Below, piece by piece: positions 36,522-48,477 of a stretch of 64,000 bases of DNA. Both the position numbers and the translations under genes were made by a program. The stretch comes from Moniliophthora roreri (taxonomy: Eukaryota; Basidiomycota; Agaricomycetes; Agaricales; Marasmiaceae), in contig LATX02000217.1 in assembly GCA_001466705.2 (NCBI GenBank), forward strand, positions 305,284 through 369,283, read 5' to 3'. A model generated the notes under the pieces. It saw only the letters and a program-made list of their open reading frames with translations, ran no database searches and was not told where the DNA came from. The number at the start of each line of letters is the position of its first letter. The stretch's first letter is position 1.

Positions 36522-38424
36522 ATGACCACCCGAGTCGACCTAGACGAATCCCAACTATCCGCCTTAACCGCCCTCCGAGACTTGACAAACAACACCGCAG
36601 ACGACGATGTAGCTATAAGCATATTACAATCCGTCGATTGGGATGTACAAAGAGCTGCAGAAATGGTTTTTGGACCGGGTTATAGGTATTCAGAGCCCGT
36701 CCGAAAGCCTTCACCGCCGCGAGAAGAATTTGAAGTGGATGATAGTGAGCAGGGTACTTTGTTGGGCGGTGGTCCTCCGGTATGGTCTATACCTCTTCTC
36801 GTGAGCTAGGCGCTGACCGAGAAAAAAAAAAACAGCCCTCACAAAATCAAGGAAGTACAGTCCTGGCGATAATATCCTACCCCTTTTCCCTCTTAAGCAC
36901 CCTCATCCGATTCATATTCAACTTTCTTCGTATACCTCTTCCCAACATCTACATCCCCCTTCTTAGTCGTCGGCCTTTCCATTCCGGCTTGGGTCGGGCA
37001 GGTACAAGAGGTAGAGGAACACCCGAACGCTGGATTCGCGAGTTGGAAGAAGAAACTGGTGCCGTCTGCCTATCCAAGGCAACTGCGATAGTCTCGGGTG
37101 TAGCTGGTCCGTCAACTTCGAATTCAGTAACAAGAAGACCCGGAGGTGGTATAACGGAAGAAGGCAAACACCTCCCCGACTTTTCTACCTTGCCGACGTA
37201 CGACAGTTTCCTCAAACACCTCAACAAGGAAGCTATGATTGGTTGTGTAGTCCTGGTTAGCGAGGAACACGACGACGTGGCAGAGTTCAAACGGTAACGC
37301 CTCGTGTCTCTTTTTCTCCTCACGCCAATACTGACGAATCGTCTAGAACTACCCTAACAAACCCTCAATTTCTCAACCTCCTCACAACAAACGACATCCT
37401 CGTCTGGGGCGGCGACACCCGCGACACCTACGCATTCACAGCTTCACTCAAGTTGAACGTAACATCCTTCCCCTACGTTGCATTCATCGCACTCCAGCCT
37501 ACCCGATCGCGACATACCTCCAACTCGTCCTCGCCCACGCCAACCCTGAGTATTCTATCCCGACACCAAGGCGCCTCTGCATGTACACCTGAAGCACTCG
37601 TAACACATCTCACGGAAACACTGTTACCGAGGGTCCAACCGTATTTGGCTAGAGTCAAAACGAGCAGAGAGACAGCTGCCATTCAAAGGAATTTGGAAGA
37701 CCAAGCTAGGCAGGCTGAACGGAGGTTACGTGAGGAACAGGATCGTGCGTTTGCTGAGTCTGCGCGTCGGGATAAGGAGCGTATACTTGCAAAGATGCGT
37801 GAAGAAGAAGAGAGGAAGAGGAGGGAGGAGGAAGAGGAGGTTGAACGGTTGAGGTTGATAAGGGAAGCTGAAAGGTTAAAAAGGGAGGAAGAGAGGAAGA
37901 GGAGAGTTAGGGTTGGGCAGAGGGAGTGGCTCAAGACGCACTTGCCTGCTGAGGAAGGCGAGATACGTATTGCGATTAGGCTTCCGTCTGGAACACGCGT
38001 TGTGAGGAGGTTTAGAGGGATAGATGAGTTGGCGGTGTTGTACGCGTTTGTGGATACGCAGCTACCCTCGTCTTCGACGCCCGAGCCAGTTGAGGAGGCG
38101 TATGATTTGGTAGAAGATGCTATCGAGTCATTCATCTCGGAACAAGGAGCAAGCGCGAAAGAGTGGTGGGGCTTCACGTTGGCATCTGCGTACCCGAGAA
38201 GAGAGATTCCGTATACGAAGGGTGTATTGTTGGGGTCGATACCTGACCTGGGACAGGTCGTTGTTGAACTCGTCAACGGTAACGGTAACGGCAACGGCAA
38301 CGGCAACGGTCGAAATGGGAATGGGAACGGGGCCGGGGCCTTGGATAAAGGGAAGGGAAAAGCGAAAGAGGTGGTGCACGGTGAGGAGGAGGATGAGTAT
38401 GAAACTGAGAGTGATGATGAGTAG
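36522..38424 (+). CDS. UBX-domain ERAD protein (Ubx2/FAF2-like)
   Basis: Predicted ER-membrane adaptor that recruits Cdc48/p97 to ubiquitylated substrates. Exons 36522-36800, 36836-37293 and 37347-38424 give 1815 nt, 604 residues. Domains in order: UBA-like fold near residues 8-50 (LDESQLSALTALRDLTNNTA, then DWDVQRAAEMVF); a hydrophobic hairpin near 100-125 (STVLAIISYPFSLLSTLIRF) for ER insertion; a thioredoxin-like UAS domain near 170-330 (ILVWGGDTRDTYAF, FPYVAFIALQP); a Glu/Arg coiled coil; a UBX domain near 420-540 (IRIAIRLPSGTRVVRRF, then YPRRE in place of the usual FPR loop). The C-terminus has an Asn-Gly repeat coded by AACGGN hexamers (about 38275-38335) and an acidic tail. Intron 1 is only 35 nt. 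Single copy, between two inverted tRNA-Gln genes. Confidence 0.9.
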
Positions 38425-38565
38425 GACCGGTACGGTATGGTATATATATTTAGAATTTTTGGATATACTATCACTATTACTATTAGAGTACATAGTATTG
38501 GAATGGAGATATTATATATATATGGTTCATGCTATTAGGCTACAAGCGAGAGTCGAGTTTCGGTG

Positions 38566-38662
38566 GGTGCTATAGTGTAGTGGTCATCACTCGGGATTTT
38601 GATTGGAAACTCCATAGCATATATCACCTTCCCGAAACCCAGGTTCGAACCCTGGTAGCACC
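38566..38662 (+). tRNA. tRNA-Gln (TTG) with 26 bp intron
   Basis: Same cloverleaf as the minus-strand tRNA 2.2 kb away: GGTGCTA acceptor, anticodon loop TTTTGA interrupted after position 37 by about 26 nt, then TTCCCG, T arm with TTCGAAC and TAGCACC. Only the intron differs between the two genes. Confidence 0.93.
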
Positions 38663-39099
38663 TGTTGAGAGTGGCAAGCAGAGGTTACTTTTTTTTTATT
38701 CACTGTGAAATTGATTGGATCTCACTCTTGTTTCTGTTTTTGTCACATCTCGGGGCTGCAGTTAGTAAACAACCTGGGATCAGTTGAAGAGATGCATTCA
38801 GTTGGTGCGTATAAGTTCCTTCAAGCGTAGCTCTGGCGGCCTATGCTCTTCCGTTTCCACTGCTGGGGATTCGACCCATTGAATATTTCGCTTTGGAACT
38901 CGCAAGGAGTTGTGATGTGTTGGATCTGGGAAGAAGAGATTGGTTCATCACCAGAGAGGAAGACCGCTACAGCTTCCAGTGAGTTGTATATCTACTCTTT
39001 GATGCAGCAGGCGCTTCAAAGAAACAAACCTTATCAGACATACAGTACTAGGGAACTCGGGGCTTCAACTAACGTCACGGACGTGGCTAGCATGTCTTC
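38663..39099. other. Non-coding stretch
   Basis: T-rich tRNA terminator context (38692-38699) followed by sequence without a supported gene. Confidence 0.45.
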
Positions 39100-39836
39100 A
39101 CACTAAACCTCCATCATCGACGCCCTCACTCCAGTCATGGGTATTTTATGGTCACGGAATAAACCAGACTGGTCACCAGGAACTTTGCATGCCTTCTCAG
39201 CTGCATTAACCACACTTCGAGGCAACCCAAGTGCTTATCACGGCGCTTACTACTCTCTCCTCCAATACGACCTATTCAGGAGAACGGTTTCCTCATCCGC
39301 CCGCTCACCGATGAAATCCCCTTCACCTATGTCGTGTACGACATTGCAGAGTTGACGAATGGCATCAGTTTCCTAGGCGAGCACGAAAGAGATCGACAAG
39401 ACACTCCGCAAAGCCCCGCCTGTTTTCATATTGCAGATTTCGCAACCCATGTCATCTCGATGACGAGTTGGAGCGACGCAAAGCCAATAAAGCGCTAAAG
39501 GAAAAGATCACAGTGGCTGTAAAAGAAGCTGCTGAGACATTATGGGTGCCAGAACTCTATTGCGTCACGACATTTGGGACGGAATTGGCGTTCTATACTT
39601 ATAATACACGGGCGAGAACGATTATCCCTCATGATTGCTATATCTGTCCCTATGGCGAGCTGTCAACGGATGAAGTTGGGATTGAGCGTTTGAATGCTGA
39701 TGTTCTCACTTTGGGAGGAGCGGAGCGGCTGAGAAGCATCGCAAACAATATCAAGATGCAAATGCCATGTGAAGGAAATGCTTGTGGTAAGCTCTCCCTT
39801 GTACTAATGTGGCATAATTCAGCTGTTGACCGATGA
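39100..39836 (+). pseudogene. Remnant of an uncharacterised basidiomycete gene
   Basis: Two frames: 39137-39355 (SPGTLHAFSAALTTLRGNPS) and 39468-39836 with ELYCVTTFGTELAFYTYNTR, TIIPHD, WNADVLTLGGAERLRS-like and IANNIKMQ segments. The second resembles the C-terminal part of a large basidiomycete family with the pattern 'FGT-LAFY ... I-P ... W--DVL--GG--RL--I---IK', for which I know no function. The beginning is missing and the frames do not join cleanly. Confidence 0.4.
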
Positions 39837-40129
39837 TTATTCGATAGGGCGATGACAGAGAATTGGATTAATTTGATGTTTCTGATAGTGAAATGGCATG
39901 TTGAAACACCTACAGCAGCTTCATTGTAGAGTATACAAGTGTGTACAGTCGCCCCGTAACGCGTTTTCAGTTGTGGCAACATCTAGGGGAGAAGGTAGCA
40001 AGTGAAGGAATGGCTCTTCAGCATCACGTAGCAGTCGTTGACCGTGTACGTCACGCGACCACGCTATCTTTTCCTCCATCACCACAGTAGACCAATTCTC
40101 CTGACTCCTGGCTTTACGACGCTGCAAGT

Positions 40130-40850
40130 CATGGTTAAACGAGTGAAGCATCGCCAAGTCTCTTTTTTCGAGAATCATTGCCAGAGACAAGGGAAAGACC
40201 ATTTTACTATTATTATTATTCGTTCGGAACCTCAGAGGACGGCAGAAATGGGGGTCGTAAAGGTACGTGTAATCTTATTGCTCTGTGTATCCGAGATTCT
40301 GAGATTCGGATCCAGAACCACAAACCAGAAATGCCCTCCATGCTTCTCTTTCTCTCTCTCTCTCTCTCGACATCCCTCATTTTTGGAACCTGAGCGGAAA
40401 TCTTTCACACTCCAACACGGATGCCCCATGAACATGAACATGGACATTCCTTAGGATCATTGAGTAGGATTCATGACACTGCATTCGATTCTCCATTCCT
40501 GCATTTCTCAGGAGCAGAAGGTGTGTTCTACTTCTCGCTACGCGATTCTTTCAACAATTTGACGCATAATGTATAGGAGGTTCGACGTCCACCCAACGTG
40601 CCAAAAGCTCTAAATAAACTGCGAACCCAGACTCAACTCCGCATCCTCAGATATCATGACCGGTCTCGCATTATTGCCGCTTGGCTGCAGAAACCAGCCC
40701 CAAACGCGCCGAGCTCGTACTGGAAGACCGGAGGGGACATGCTCACGCTGAAAAGTTAGTCGAATATAACTCAGCCTTGGTTGACGATGGCTGACTCCAA
40801 CTCCTCAGAGGAATCAGAATCCGAGCTCAGGATCACTTGCACTTCAGTGT
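40130..40850 (-). repeat. About 0.7 kb dispersed repeat, copy C (inverted)
   Basis: Reverse-complement relative of 22770-23480 and 25970-26670. It includes a CT microsatellite at about 40345-40373. It marks the inner end of the right inverted arm. Confidence 0.7.
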
Positions 40851-40889
40851 AATTAACCCGCGGCTCCCGAGCTGGTTCAGTTGTTTCAA

Positions 40890-42260
40890 CTGCAAGAGTT
40901 TTGCGAATCTAGATTGGCTTCTGCCTCTCCCCACTGCGTTTCCAGACTCTCGACGGCCGAACTGACGCGCGTGAATTGGCCGCCACGACGATGGACTTTG
41001 GTATGGGTACTGTCTGGTCTTACGATTGCCACCATGTTACCACTCGTGGTAGTCACACTCACATCTTGAGCCCGTTAATGACCAACACTCGACGTTGCAG
41101 TCTGGCACCCGAAACGTTTGAAAATGGTCACGGCAATCCCTCTCTAGAACAAGCCTGGATTTAGGAAGAACCCACCGGCACAAAGTATGACCGGGGTTAT
41201 CCTAGGTTTGCTCGCGTATATCGGCGAATGTCTATCAATGCGGGTTCGGTAACGTGTTCGTCCCTTCATTTCTTGGTAGCAGGTACTGACCGTGCCTCTT
41301 TACAGACGCTATTCGCCGCGGCAGCCCTTATATACAAATTGTACACCATTTTCCTCCCAGGAGACCCCATTTTACATGAAGAACGTTCGCTTTTGTACCA
41401 AAATTCTGCGTATTATGGTGCCGGGCCCGGGCGGTCCGCGTTTGGTGAGTTGGGTGTAACTTTCCTAGGATAAGGTTACAATACTGATCTTGAGCGTTGT
41501 GGCAGTCTCTTACTCAAGATCGGAATCGCCTCGAGAACGATGTCCTTGTGCGTACTGACTAGAATTCGAGTCAAGGATAGCTAAAGCTGACTCGACTTTG
41601 GAATTAAAGGGTTTTTCGCAGGTGCAGCTTGATAGCTACTGTTGGAACAGGGTTCGCTATCACTGATACTCCATTACAGTATCACAACACCAGTCAGTCA
41701 GAAACATCTACTTTGGGCGGTAGGTGGTCTAATCTTCAATCTTGTCAGGAAAAAACAAGACAGTCATAGCCCGATTTTTTTCAACAGGCATTTAATGCGT
41801 CTCGAGCAATCGCCTTCACCCCGTTATACTTCCTTAGCCCCACAATAATCTCCCGTGGGGCTCTGTATGCTCTCGCTACATTGGCTAGTACGACATGGTG
41901 CAACATGACTGCGACGTAAGTCTCCTACTTTCAGAGCATGGCTTACTAGGATTACGCAGGACCTCTGCTGACCTCGAATCGGGTGATCAGATATGGTTGT
42001 TGACGACAGCTGTACTCATGGCGTCGCAAGTTGCGCCTGTGGCGCTACCAGCAGGGCTCCGTGGACCGTCAATTCCCCAAGCCTTTCCACTGTATGTGTT
42101 TGGGCTCTATTGTAACGTCGTAGCGGGCATCGGGTACTTTCAACTCAAATCTTTTTCCAGTCTCAATGCCATACTATTCAGCGGCCATCAGATTGTATGT
42201 GTACTACACGAGGGCGGGATAAATGAACAAACAGCCGTTGTAATAACAGGCATAAAGTGA
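40890..42260 (+). pseudogene. Multi-exon multi-pass membrane protein, copy 2, frameshifted
   Basis: Inverted counterpart of 21340-22960. The segment after LFAAAALIYKLYTIFLPGD has one extra C, so the FYMKNVRFC reading of the other copy is lost from frame and becomes ILHEERSLLYQ. Later exons (LLWA, TSADLESGDQIWL, QVAPVALPAGLRG, FPLYVFGLYCNVVAGIG, AAIRLYVYYTRAG) are readable, and the stop codon present in copy 1 is absent here. The two copies therefore carry different lesions. Exon borders approximate. Confidence 0.45.
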
Positions 42261-42528
42261 GTTGAACATCGTTATTCATTTCTAGTTTACTCAATGTCTT
42301 GTCAAGTCTTCACTCGCTAGAAATTTGGTCTTGGGCCAAGTCGTTGTTCCGGAAGGAATGGTTCATTTGTACGATACTCGCTATTAGGCGCCTAATTCTA
42401 GTCCGTGGTGATTCTTGCCGAAACTTGAGAAGAGAGCGAACGGTGCTCATGGACCAGACTGGTCAAACTTCACTGCATATGGGCTGGTGGCCGTAAAGCT
42501 AGCTGCGAGGGGATGTCATAGTAGAAGC

Positions 42529-42733
42529 TGCAGATGACTAGGATTGTACTGGTCGTGATGGTCGGTGCGGCGGCGGTCTTCTATGAGTATGAGGAAGAAC
42601 GGATACGGCCCACGAGACGGCAGGTATGTCTTCTAAAGTTTTTGCTACCTTCATTTCCTTGAATACTGACTGCGGTGTAGCAATCAGGTCCCGGGTCTGA
42701 AGTTCCTAGTAGGACTACGGGTTGGAGAGTGTA
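42529..42733 (+). CDS. Possible small membrane-anchored protein, two exons
   Basis: ATG, then TRIVLVVMVGAAAVFYEYEE, ERIRPTRRQ, intron with GTATGTCTTC donor and TGTAG acceptor, then SGPGSEVPSRTTGWRV and stop. About 47 residues with an N-terminal hydrophobic helix. No family recognised; the copy near 21 kb lacks the start. Weakly supported. Confidence 0.25.
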
Positions 42734-43161
42734 GGAGGTGGATGCTGAAAGTATAAGCTGTAACCCGCCACAAAACTATGGAAATGGACCGAGATGGATA
42801 TGCAGTGGGTGCGAAGCAAGTACGTACCTCAGCGCCCTTCCTAGCTCTGTGCTTATCAACGGACATCCTTTGCAGTCACCCCGAACGCGGTGTTTTCAAT
42901 GGGCTCAGGACATGGAGACGTTCGTTTCCAAGCACCAGTCAGATGGTTCAGGGATACGGCGCGCTGCTTTTCGTCATATATAATGGCAAGTATTTATTCA
43001 CTCGAGTCTTGATTGGTCAAGGTCTCGGCGCCCCGGTCAGACTCGCAAAGTCAGACCATCCAAAAAAAATCGTTCGATATCAGTTTTTGTATTGTTGATT
43101 ATAAATGCATAATAGTCTCGCATGGGAACGCCACAATTACAACTGTTTCCCAAAAGCCAGT

Positions 43162-43954
43162 ATGTCGTCCACAGTAACGAAGTGGGCCATCTTATTCGGT
43201 CTTGCCTCGTTATTCGTTCAAGGTCTGAGGTGGCTGGACGCTGTCAAGGTCAGTATTTTTCCGTCTGTCTCTGTGTATGAATCCGATCCTTATCACCATT
43301 AATGCCTACAGGACCGATGGTATATTCTCGACCCCGTCTTCCTTAACCAACTTGCCCAAGATTCCATAGCTGCCTCGCCCAACTCTACGTCGGGCATGAT
43401 CGACCACATTATCGCCAACCTCACATCCACGTACTCACCCCAACAAATCCAGTTCAACACCGACACTTCTGAATGGGTTTTCAACAATGCTGGCGGTGCT
43501 ATGGGTGCGATGTACATCATACACGCTTCCATCACCGAGTACCTCATCGTGTTTGGTACACCTCTTGGAACTGAGGGACATTCTGGGACATATCCTGGGG
43601 ATAACTACTTTAATATCTTGGTTGGTGAACAGTGGGCATTTTATCCGGGCGAACTGGAGAAGAGGGTTTACCGTCCGGGAATGGTGAATCATTTGCCGAG
43701 GGGAAAGAACATACAGTATAAGATGCACAAAGGGTGTTTCGCCTTGGAGTATCAACGAGGTCAGCTTATTCGCCTTCGTTCGTGTCTGGGGATATTGTTG
43801 ACCTATGCTACCTTTGACAGGATGGATACCGCCGATGCTACCATTCGGGTTTGGTGACACATTTACGTCGACTTTGGACTTTGGGGCCTTGTGGAGGACT
43901 GTCAAGTGGACGGCGAGGGAGATGGCTGGGAATTTGCTCATTGGGAAGTTATAG
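43162..43954 (+). CDS. ERG2: C-8 sterol isomerase (ERG2), copy 2
   Basis: Same reaction and structure as the copy at 19637-20427, on the opposite strand. Exons 43162-43248, 43312-43759 and 43821-43954 sum to 669 nt, 222 residues. All family segments are present, including [54 protein letters not shown] and [20 protein letters not shown]. Exon 2 appears to give the same protein as copy 1; the few differences lie in the anchor (LFGLAS against LIGLVS) and at the C-terminus ([11 protein letters not shown] against [11 protein letters not shown]). No lesion is seen, so both copies look functional. The upstream region has GATTGGTCA (a CCAAT box in reverse) near 43012. Convergent with DUF6535 copy 4, mirroring the left arm. 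Confidence 0.93.
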
Positions 43955-44433
43955 ATTCCAGATCTTCTGGTTAATTATCGAGTAACAAGATCCATTGGGT
44001 GATAGCGCGCGTGACTCTTGTTTTGGAACCGTAAATCGAGCCGTATCACAGATCCTAGACCGCGCATCTTGGGGAGAAAGCGTCATATGGGGAGTGAAAC
44101 GCCAGTAGCAGTCATGGCTTAACTGGTGCACTTGAACCCTAGAATAATGCTAGACCTGAGCGGCCCTTATATGACGATGGCAAGCATAGAATAATGCCAC
44201 CGCTGCGATCTACAGAGATATGCAATCAGTATATCTCGTTCAATTTTGGGTGCGAGCGTGTGTAACACCGCACTTTCAAATTATTACGAGTCTCTAATCA
44301 GATATATGTAGTAGCGTAACCTGCAATATAATTGGATACATTCATGAATGCCCAAATAAATCTGCCTAAACATATCCACTTGACTGACATACGACGCTCC
44401 CGTACAGTATACTACTTTAGATTTTTTGAGTCA

Positions 44434-47391
44434 CTATTCAGCATGTTCCCGATGATTCGAACTGCCAGATACCTTCCGCCTGAGGCTGTGATCATGGCGT
44501 CAGTCTACAAACATCCCAGCAGCGAAAAAGACGTAAGGTCTTACCTCTGAAGTCTGTAGCAATCGCCATGGACCTCAACTTCGTCACGGTCACCAAGTGT
44601 ACCGGTATCAGTTCCAAGCCTATGCCCATTATTTTCGTCCACGTCTTCCTGATCGTGTGTTAGCTGGCCCATAATATCCGCTCTAGATCCTTGTCTGACA
44701 TCGTGGCATCAGTCTACCCGAACATCCTGGTTGAAATCAACGACTTACCTGCGAGGGCCATGACTGTCACCACCAGTATCCCCAACTTCATCACCCTGTC
44801 CACTCGAATCATCAAGTATACCAGTATCTGTTCGCTGACGTGGACCTGAATCCTTCATGCTATCGTCCCTCCCAAGATGCTGCGCGTTATCCTCATGGCC
44901 TTCTCCAGACTCACGACTTGCGCTCTCGATCATCTCGTCCAGTGAATCAGCAATACGACCCCCCGGGATAGCGTTGTCATTGACATCGTTATGGGTGGCT
45001 TTTTCGCTTCCCGAAAAGAAGGATAGCCGACGACGGGCCACAAGCCATGCATCAGAGTTGTGTAAACGATTAATGAGACCTTCCGGCGGATCGGCTCCAA
45101 TAGCATCCCTGTATTCGTTCGAAGTCATGATATCCAATACCTCACTGTCATCGACCTGGCTATCTCGTTGGGTCTCCACAGAGTATCGGATGGGATCTAG
45201 GTCTGATAAAGTTGGCGGATCATCCAGCGGATGGGGGATTGGTGCAAAGTAGTTGGAGGGCAGGCTCCCAACTTCTTGTGCTCTTTCGATCGCTCGAGAC
45301 CATATGAAACTATCCGGATCACTGTCATCGAAGCGAGAGACAAAATGCCGCGCGATGACCTCGTTGTGAATGAAACGAATGAATGCCTGCCCGCGTTTGC
45401 TTGTCAACAATGCCGAAACACGATCTTTGTGGTTGATATGATCTGCAAGGGCTCGCATGAAAACCCGTCGCTCGTCATCATGGCGTTTCTCGTCATACCC
45501 TGGACATGGTTTCCAAGATTCCTCGAAGAGTGAGAGTAGTATGAGACTCTTCACACGAACGGTTGGGTCTTCATGTGTCCACAGTGTGTCGACTATGGAG
45601 AACGGCATGACGAAACGGAGGCCGGTGGAATGTTGTAGATCTGCGCTTTTCATTGAACCAATGAGCTGGTCGAGGTCGTACCAATATAGGGAGGGACGTG
45701 CAGCCGTATTCACCCAGTACTGCTGGTGGAACAACAAGTTGATCCCCTCAGGTCGTTGAAGGACAGGATGTCGAATGGTAGGCTTAGGAGGAGGATAGAG
45801 TTCCCACCGGTGTGGATCTGGATTTCTAAGGACATACTCGACATCCTCCATCGAGACAGTCTTCCACATCATACAATCCCACCTGTCCAAGACAGCAGAC
45901 ATCGCCACGGAAGGAGGGATTGTTTTCAGGACATTTTGAAGATGCGGGATCATTGAAGGACTATCACGGAACATTGTGACTGCCCATTCAAAAGCACGCA
46001 GCTCATACACTTTCAGATCGAAAGAGTCCCAAATCACAGGTAGCTGGTCGTGCCGGTCAAACTGTCTGACTACCCACAGGTCAAAAGAAGACCAATCCTG
46101 TGCCGGCGACATGACGTGATCCCATAAACCTCGAGCTTTTTTGTGGAAGAAGTCGTTGATAACCGAAATTTTGAGTAGAGGTCGTAGGATTACGCTGGAG
46201 AGCCGGTATACCAACCACGCCTGAGGTGATTTATATGGGCAGATGAATTGGCATGAAAGCCGGTTGAAGCGTCTTTCTTTGATGTCGTCCGTCTGATCCC
46301 TCGGCACCATCAGGGTGGGTAATAGCGCAGTGAGGAAATACAATCCCGCACTGAACGAGATTGCAACAAAGCAAACCACAAATGGAACACGATGTCGGTT
46401 CCACAGTAGATCCAACACCCCGACAAAGAAGAATAGCAGAGCGACCTCGAGAAGGATAGGCAACGCTGACAGGAATGACGACACTCCCCACTTTTCGAAA
46501 CTATCTCGGCGAAGCTGACGGAGTGTTAGAGCTTCGCCCGGCGTTCGCGTTGTCGTATCTCGTTGGTGCTCTCGTACCCACTGCTTGCACAATAGGCCAA
46601 ACAGTGCGGACGTGAGGCTGAGGATGAGGCTGAGGAACCAAAACACGTTGATGCGGATTGACGATGGGTCTGGTTTGAATTGGGTGGGCTCAAAGGGGGC
46701 GGATTGTGAACCGTTGACCTGCACTGAGATTAACTGGATGAGGAGCGTAACCGTGGTGTCTGCGGGATCTTCTACCAGCCATTGGTATGATTCAATCACG
46801 AATGCTGTTACGACAGCAGAGAAGAGACCGGCCTAGAGGTGCATCAATATTAGGTGAAGAGGTAGAGATCAAGGGGAACATACGAAAACTAGGAGGGTGT
46901 CGATGTCATCTCGCCAACCCTTGACCATGTCCTCATCATGTCTAGAAACTTCCTTCAACATCCTCTCCCATGACTCTGTCCGTGTCGGTTTCTTTTCTTC
47001 ATCCACGTTTTCTGTTGGCTCTGTTGGCTCTGTCAGGATCGGGCGAGGGTCAGGGATATAAGGCTAATGGGGAGGCGTTTAGTGTCTGCATTTGGAATGG
47101 CAAGGATGATATTCCGTACATCGTGCCAGGCAACCTCTCGCAAAAAATCCTTCGCCTCCCTCGCTTTCCGAAGTTCCTCCCACCAAATCGAGAACGAAGT
47201 AGATTCCGAGGTATTCATAGACTGGAGATCCAAGTCAGCCTCAGTGCCAGCATTCAAAGAGATGACTGTATCTCGAACCTCATTTTCTCGAATCGATCCA
47301 GCTTTGGAAGGTGGCAATGGAATCTGTATGGAATTGACTGTGAGTCTTCATTACGAAGGAGGGTACTATTTCATACTTGAGTAGGATCCAT
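44434..47391 (-). CDS. DUF6535 membrane protein, copy 4, intact
   Basis: Minus strand, six exons: 47377-47391, 47120-47323, 46884-47063, 44749-46832, 44545-44694, 44434-44485; 2685 nt, 894 residues, all in frame. It carries the complete DUF6535 core and membrane segments. Compared with copies 2 and 3 it keeps a longer C-terminal region (ADPPEGLINRLHNSDAWLVA, then SGSEKATHNDVNDN) that it shares with copy 1, so copies 1 and 4 represent the long form. The last intron has a GT donor. Its 5' exons are nearly identical to those of copy 2. The nested transposon stack begins about 300 bp upstream of its start codon. Function unknown. Confidence 0.87.
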
Positions 47392-48477
47392 GGATTCCTA
47401 GTAGTAATTGACAGTGGAACGAAGCTGTTTTCTTTTGAGTAGATGCAAGACACAGTGATGCGAGATTACAGCGGTGTGTGATTTTATTTTTACCGCGGCA
47501 ACTGTTCCAAAAAGGAAATTTCTCTTTCGAAACAACAGATTGAACGACAGACAGCAGAAGATAATATAAAAGTGATAATACTCACGTCTTTTTTTCAAAA
47601 ACATTTTTGTCATTATGTACAAGGAAGCACTGTAATGACTGTATTGACGAATTGAAATCACGCTCGCAACTTCTTACTCGCGACATAAGGTAGGGCTCTT
47701 TCGAAAGTAGCTACATCACGTGCATGTGACAGTCTGTGACTGCTAAGTCCCCCTCCTCTAGCGCCAAGTTAGCGCCTGACGCCTAGTCTATGCTTCGCTC
47801 CCTTTTCGCTGCGGTTTGTGTATATAGGGTATCAGTATGTACATGACACACCATTAGCTGTATGTATTCAAGATGCATCAAGAACTAGTTTACTGTGACA
47901 CCTGCCTCTGTAAGCTCCAAAAAGATTGATGCGGGAATCGCTCGGTGTCCTGAATATTTCTTTGCCGCCCAGGCAGCCTGTTTTCCGTTCAAACCTTTGC
48001 GATATGCATCCATAAAACGTAATGAACGAGTGGCGAATTTATGCATGCAGTGAATAGGGACTTCTCGTAGGGCTTTCAACACGTTCTCCTCCATTTCATT
48101 CTCTTTGGCAGACCTGTCCATTTCTCGGTAGACTCGTTTCACAAACCCCCAGCACTGCTCAATGAAATTGAGCTCACAGTGAAATTTTGGAAAGAATATC
48201 ACTCTGGTCCCAAGATCCTTTGCAGTTTCCTCGAGTACAGACTCCACATGAATGAAATCAGGCAGTGTATAGAGCATGCGACGACAGCAGCAGCTGGTAG
48301 ATCCCTTGGGACAGTCCTTGCATCAGCAAAACGGTCGAACCAGATTGGTGATGCTTTTGCCGGAATTAGCCAGCTTTTACTGATTTCCGGCTGCTTTCCG
48401 ATTGAAATCGGGTCTTGTTGATGAGTTCATTTAGATGTAGATTGGGAATGTAAATTATTACTTGGCGAAAAAGTAGT

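Larger units (their letters stand above)
39850..47400 (-). repeat. Right arm of the 7.5 kb inverted duplication
   Basis: Mirror of about 16400-23900: dispersed repeat C, membrane pseudogene copy 2, ERG2 copy 2, DUF6535 copy 4. It continues, after the transposon stack, into an inverted oxidase copy that reaches the right edge. Confidence 0.8.

Noticed and set aside
37683..38474. 263 aa Ser/Pro-rich frame antisense to the UBX gene
   Set aside because: Low-complexity shadow of the Glu/Arg coiled coil and Asn-Gly repeat on the coding strand.
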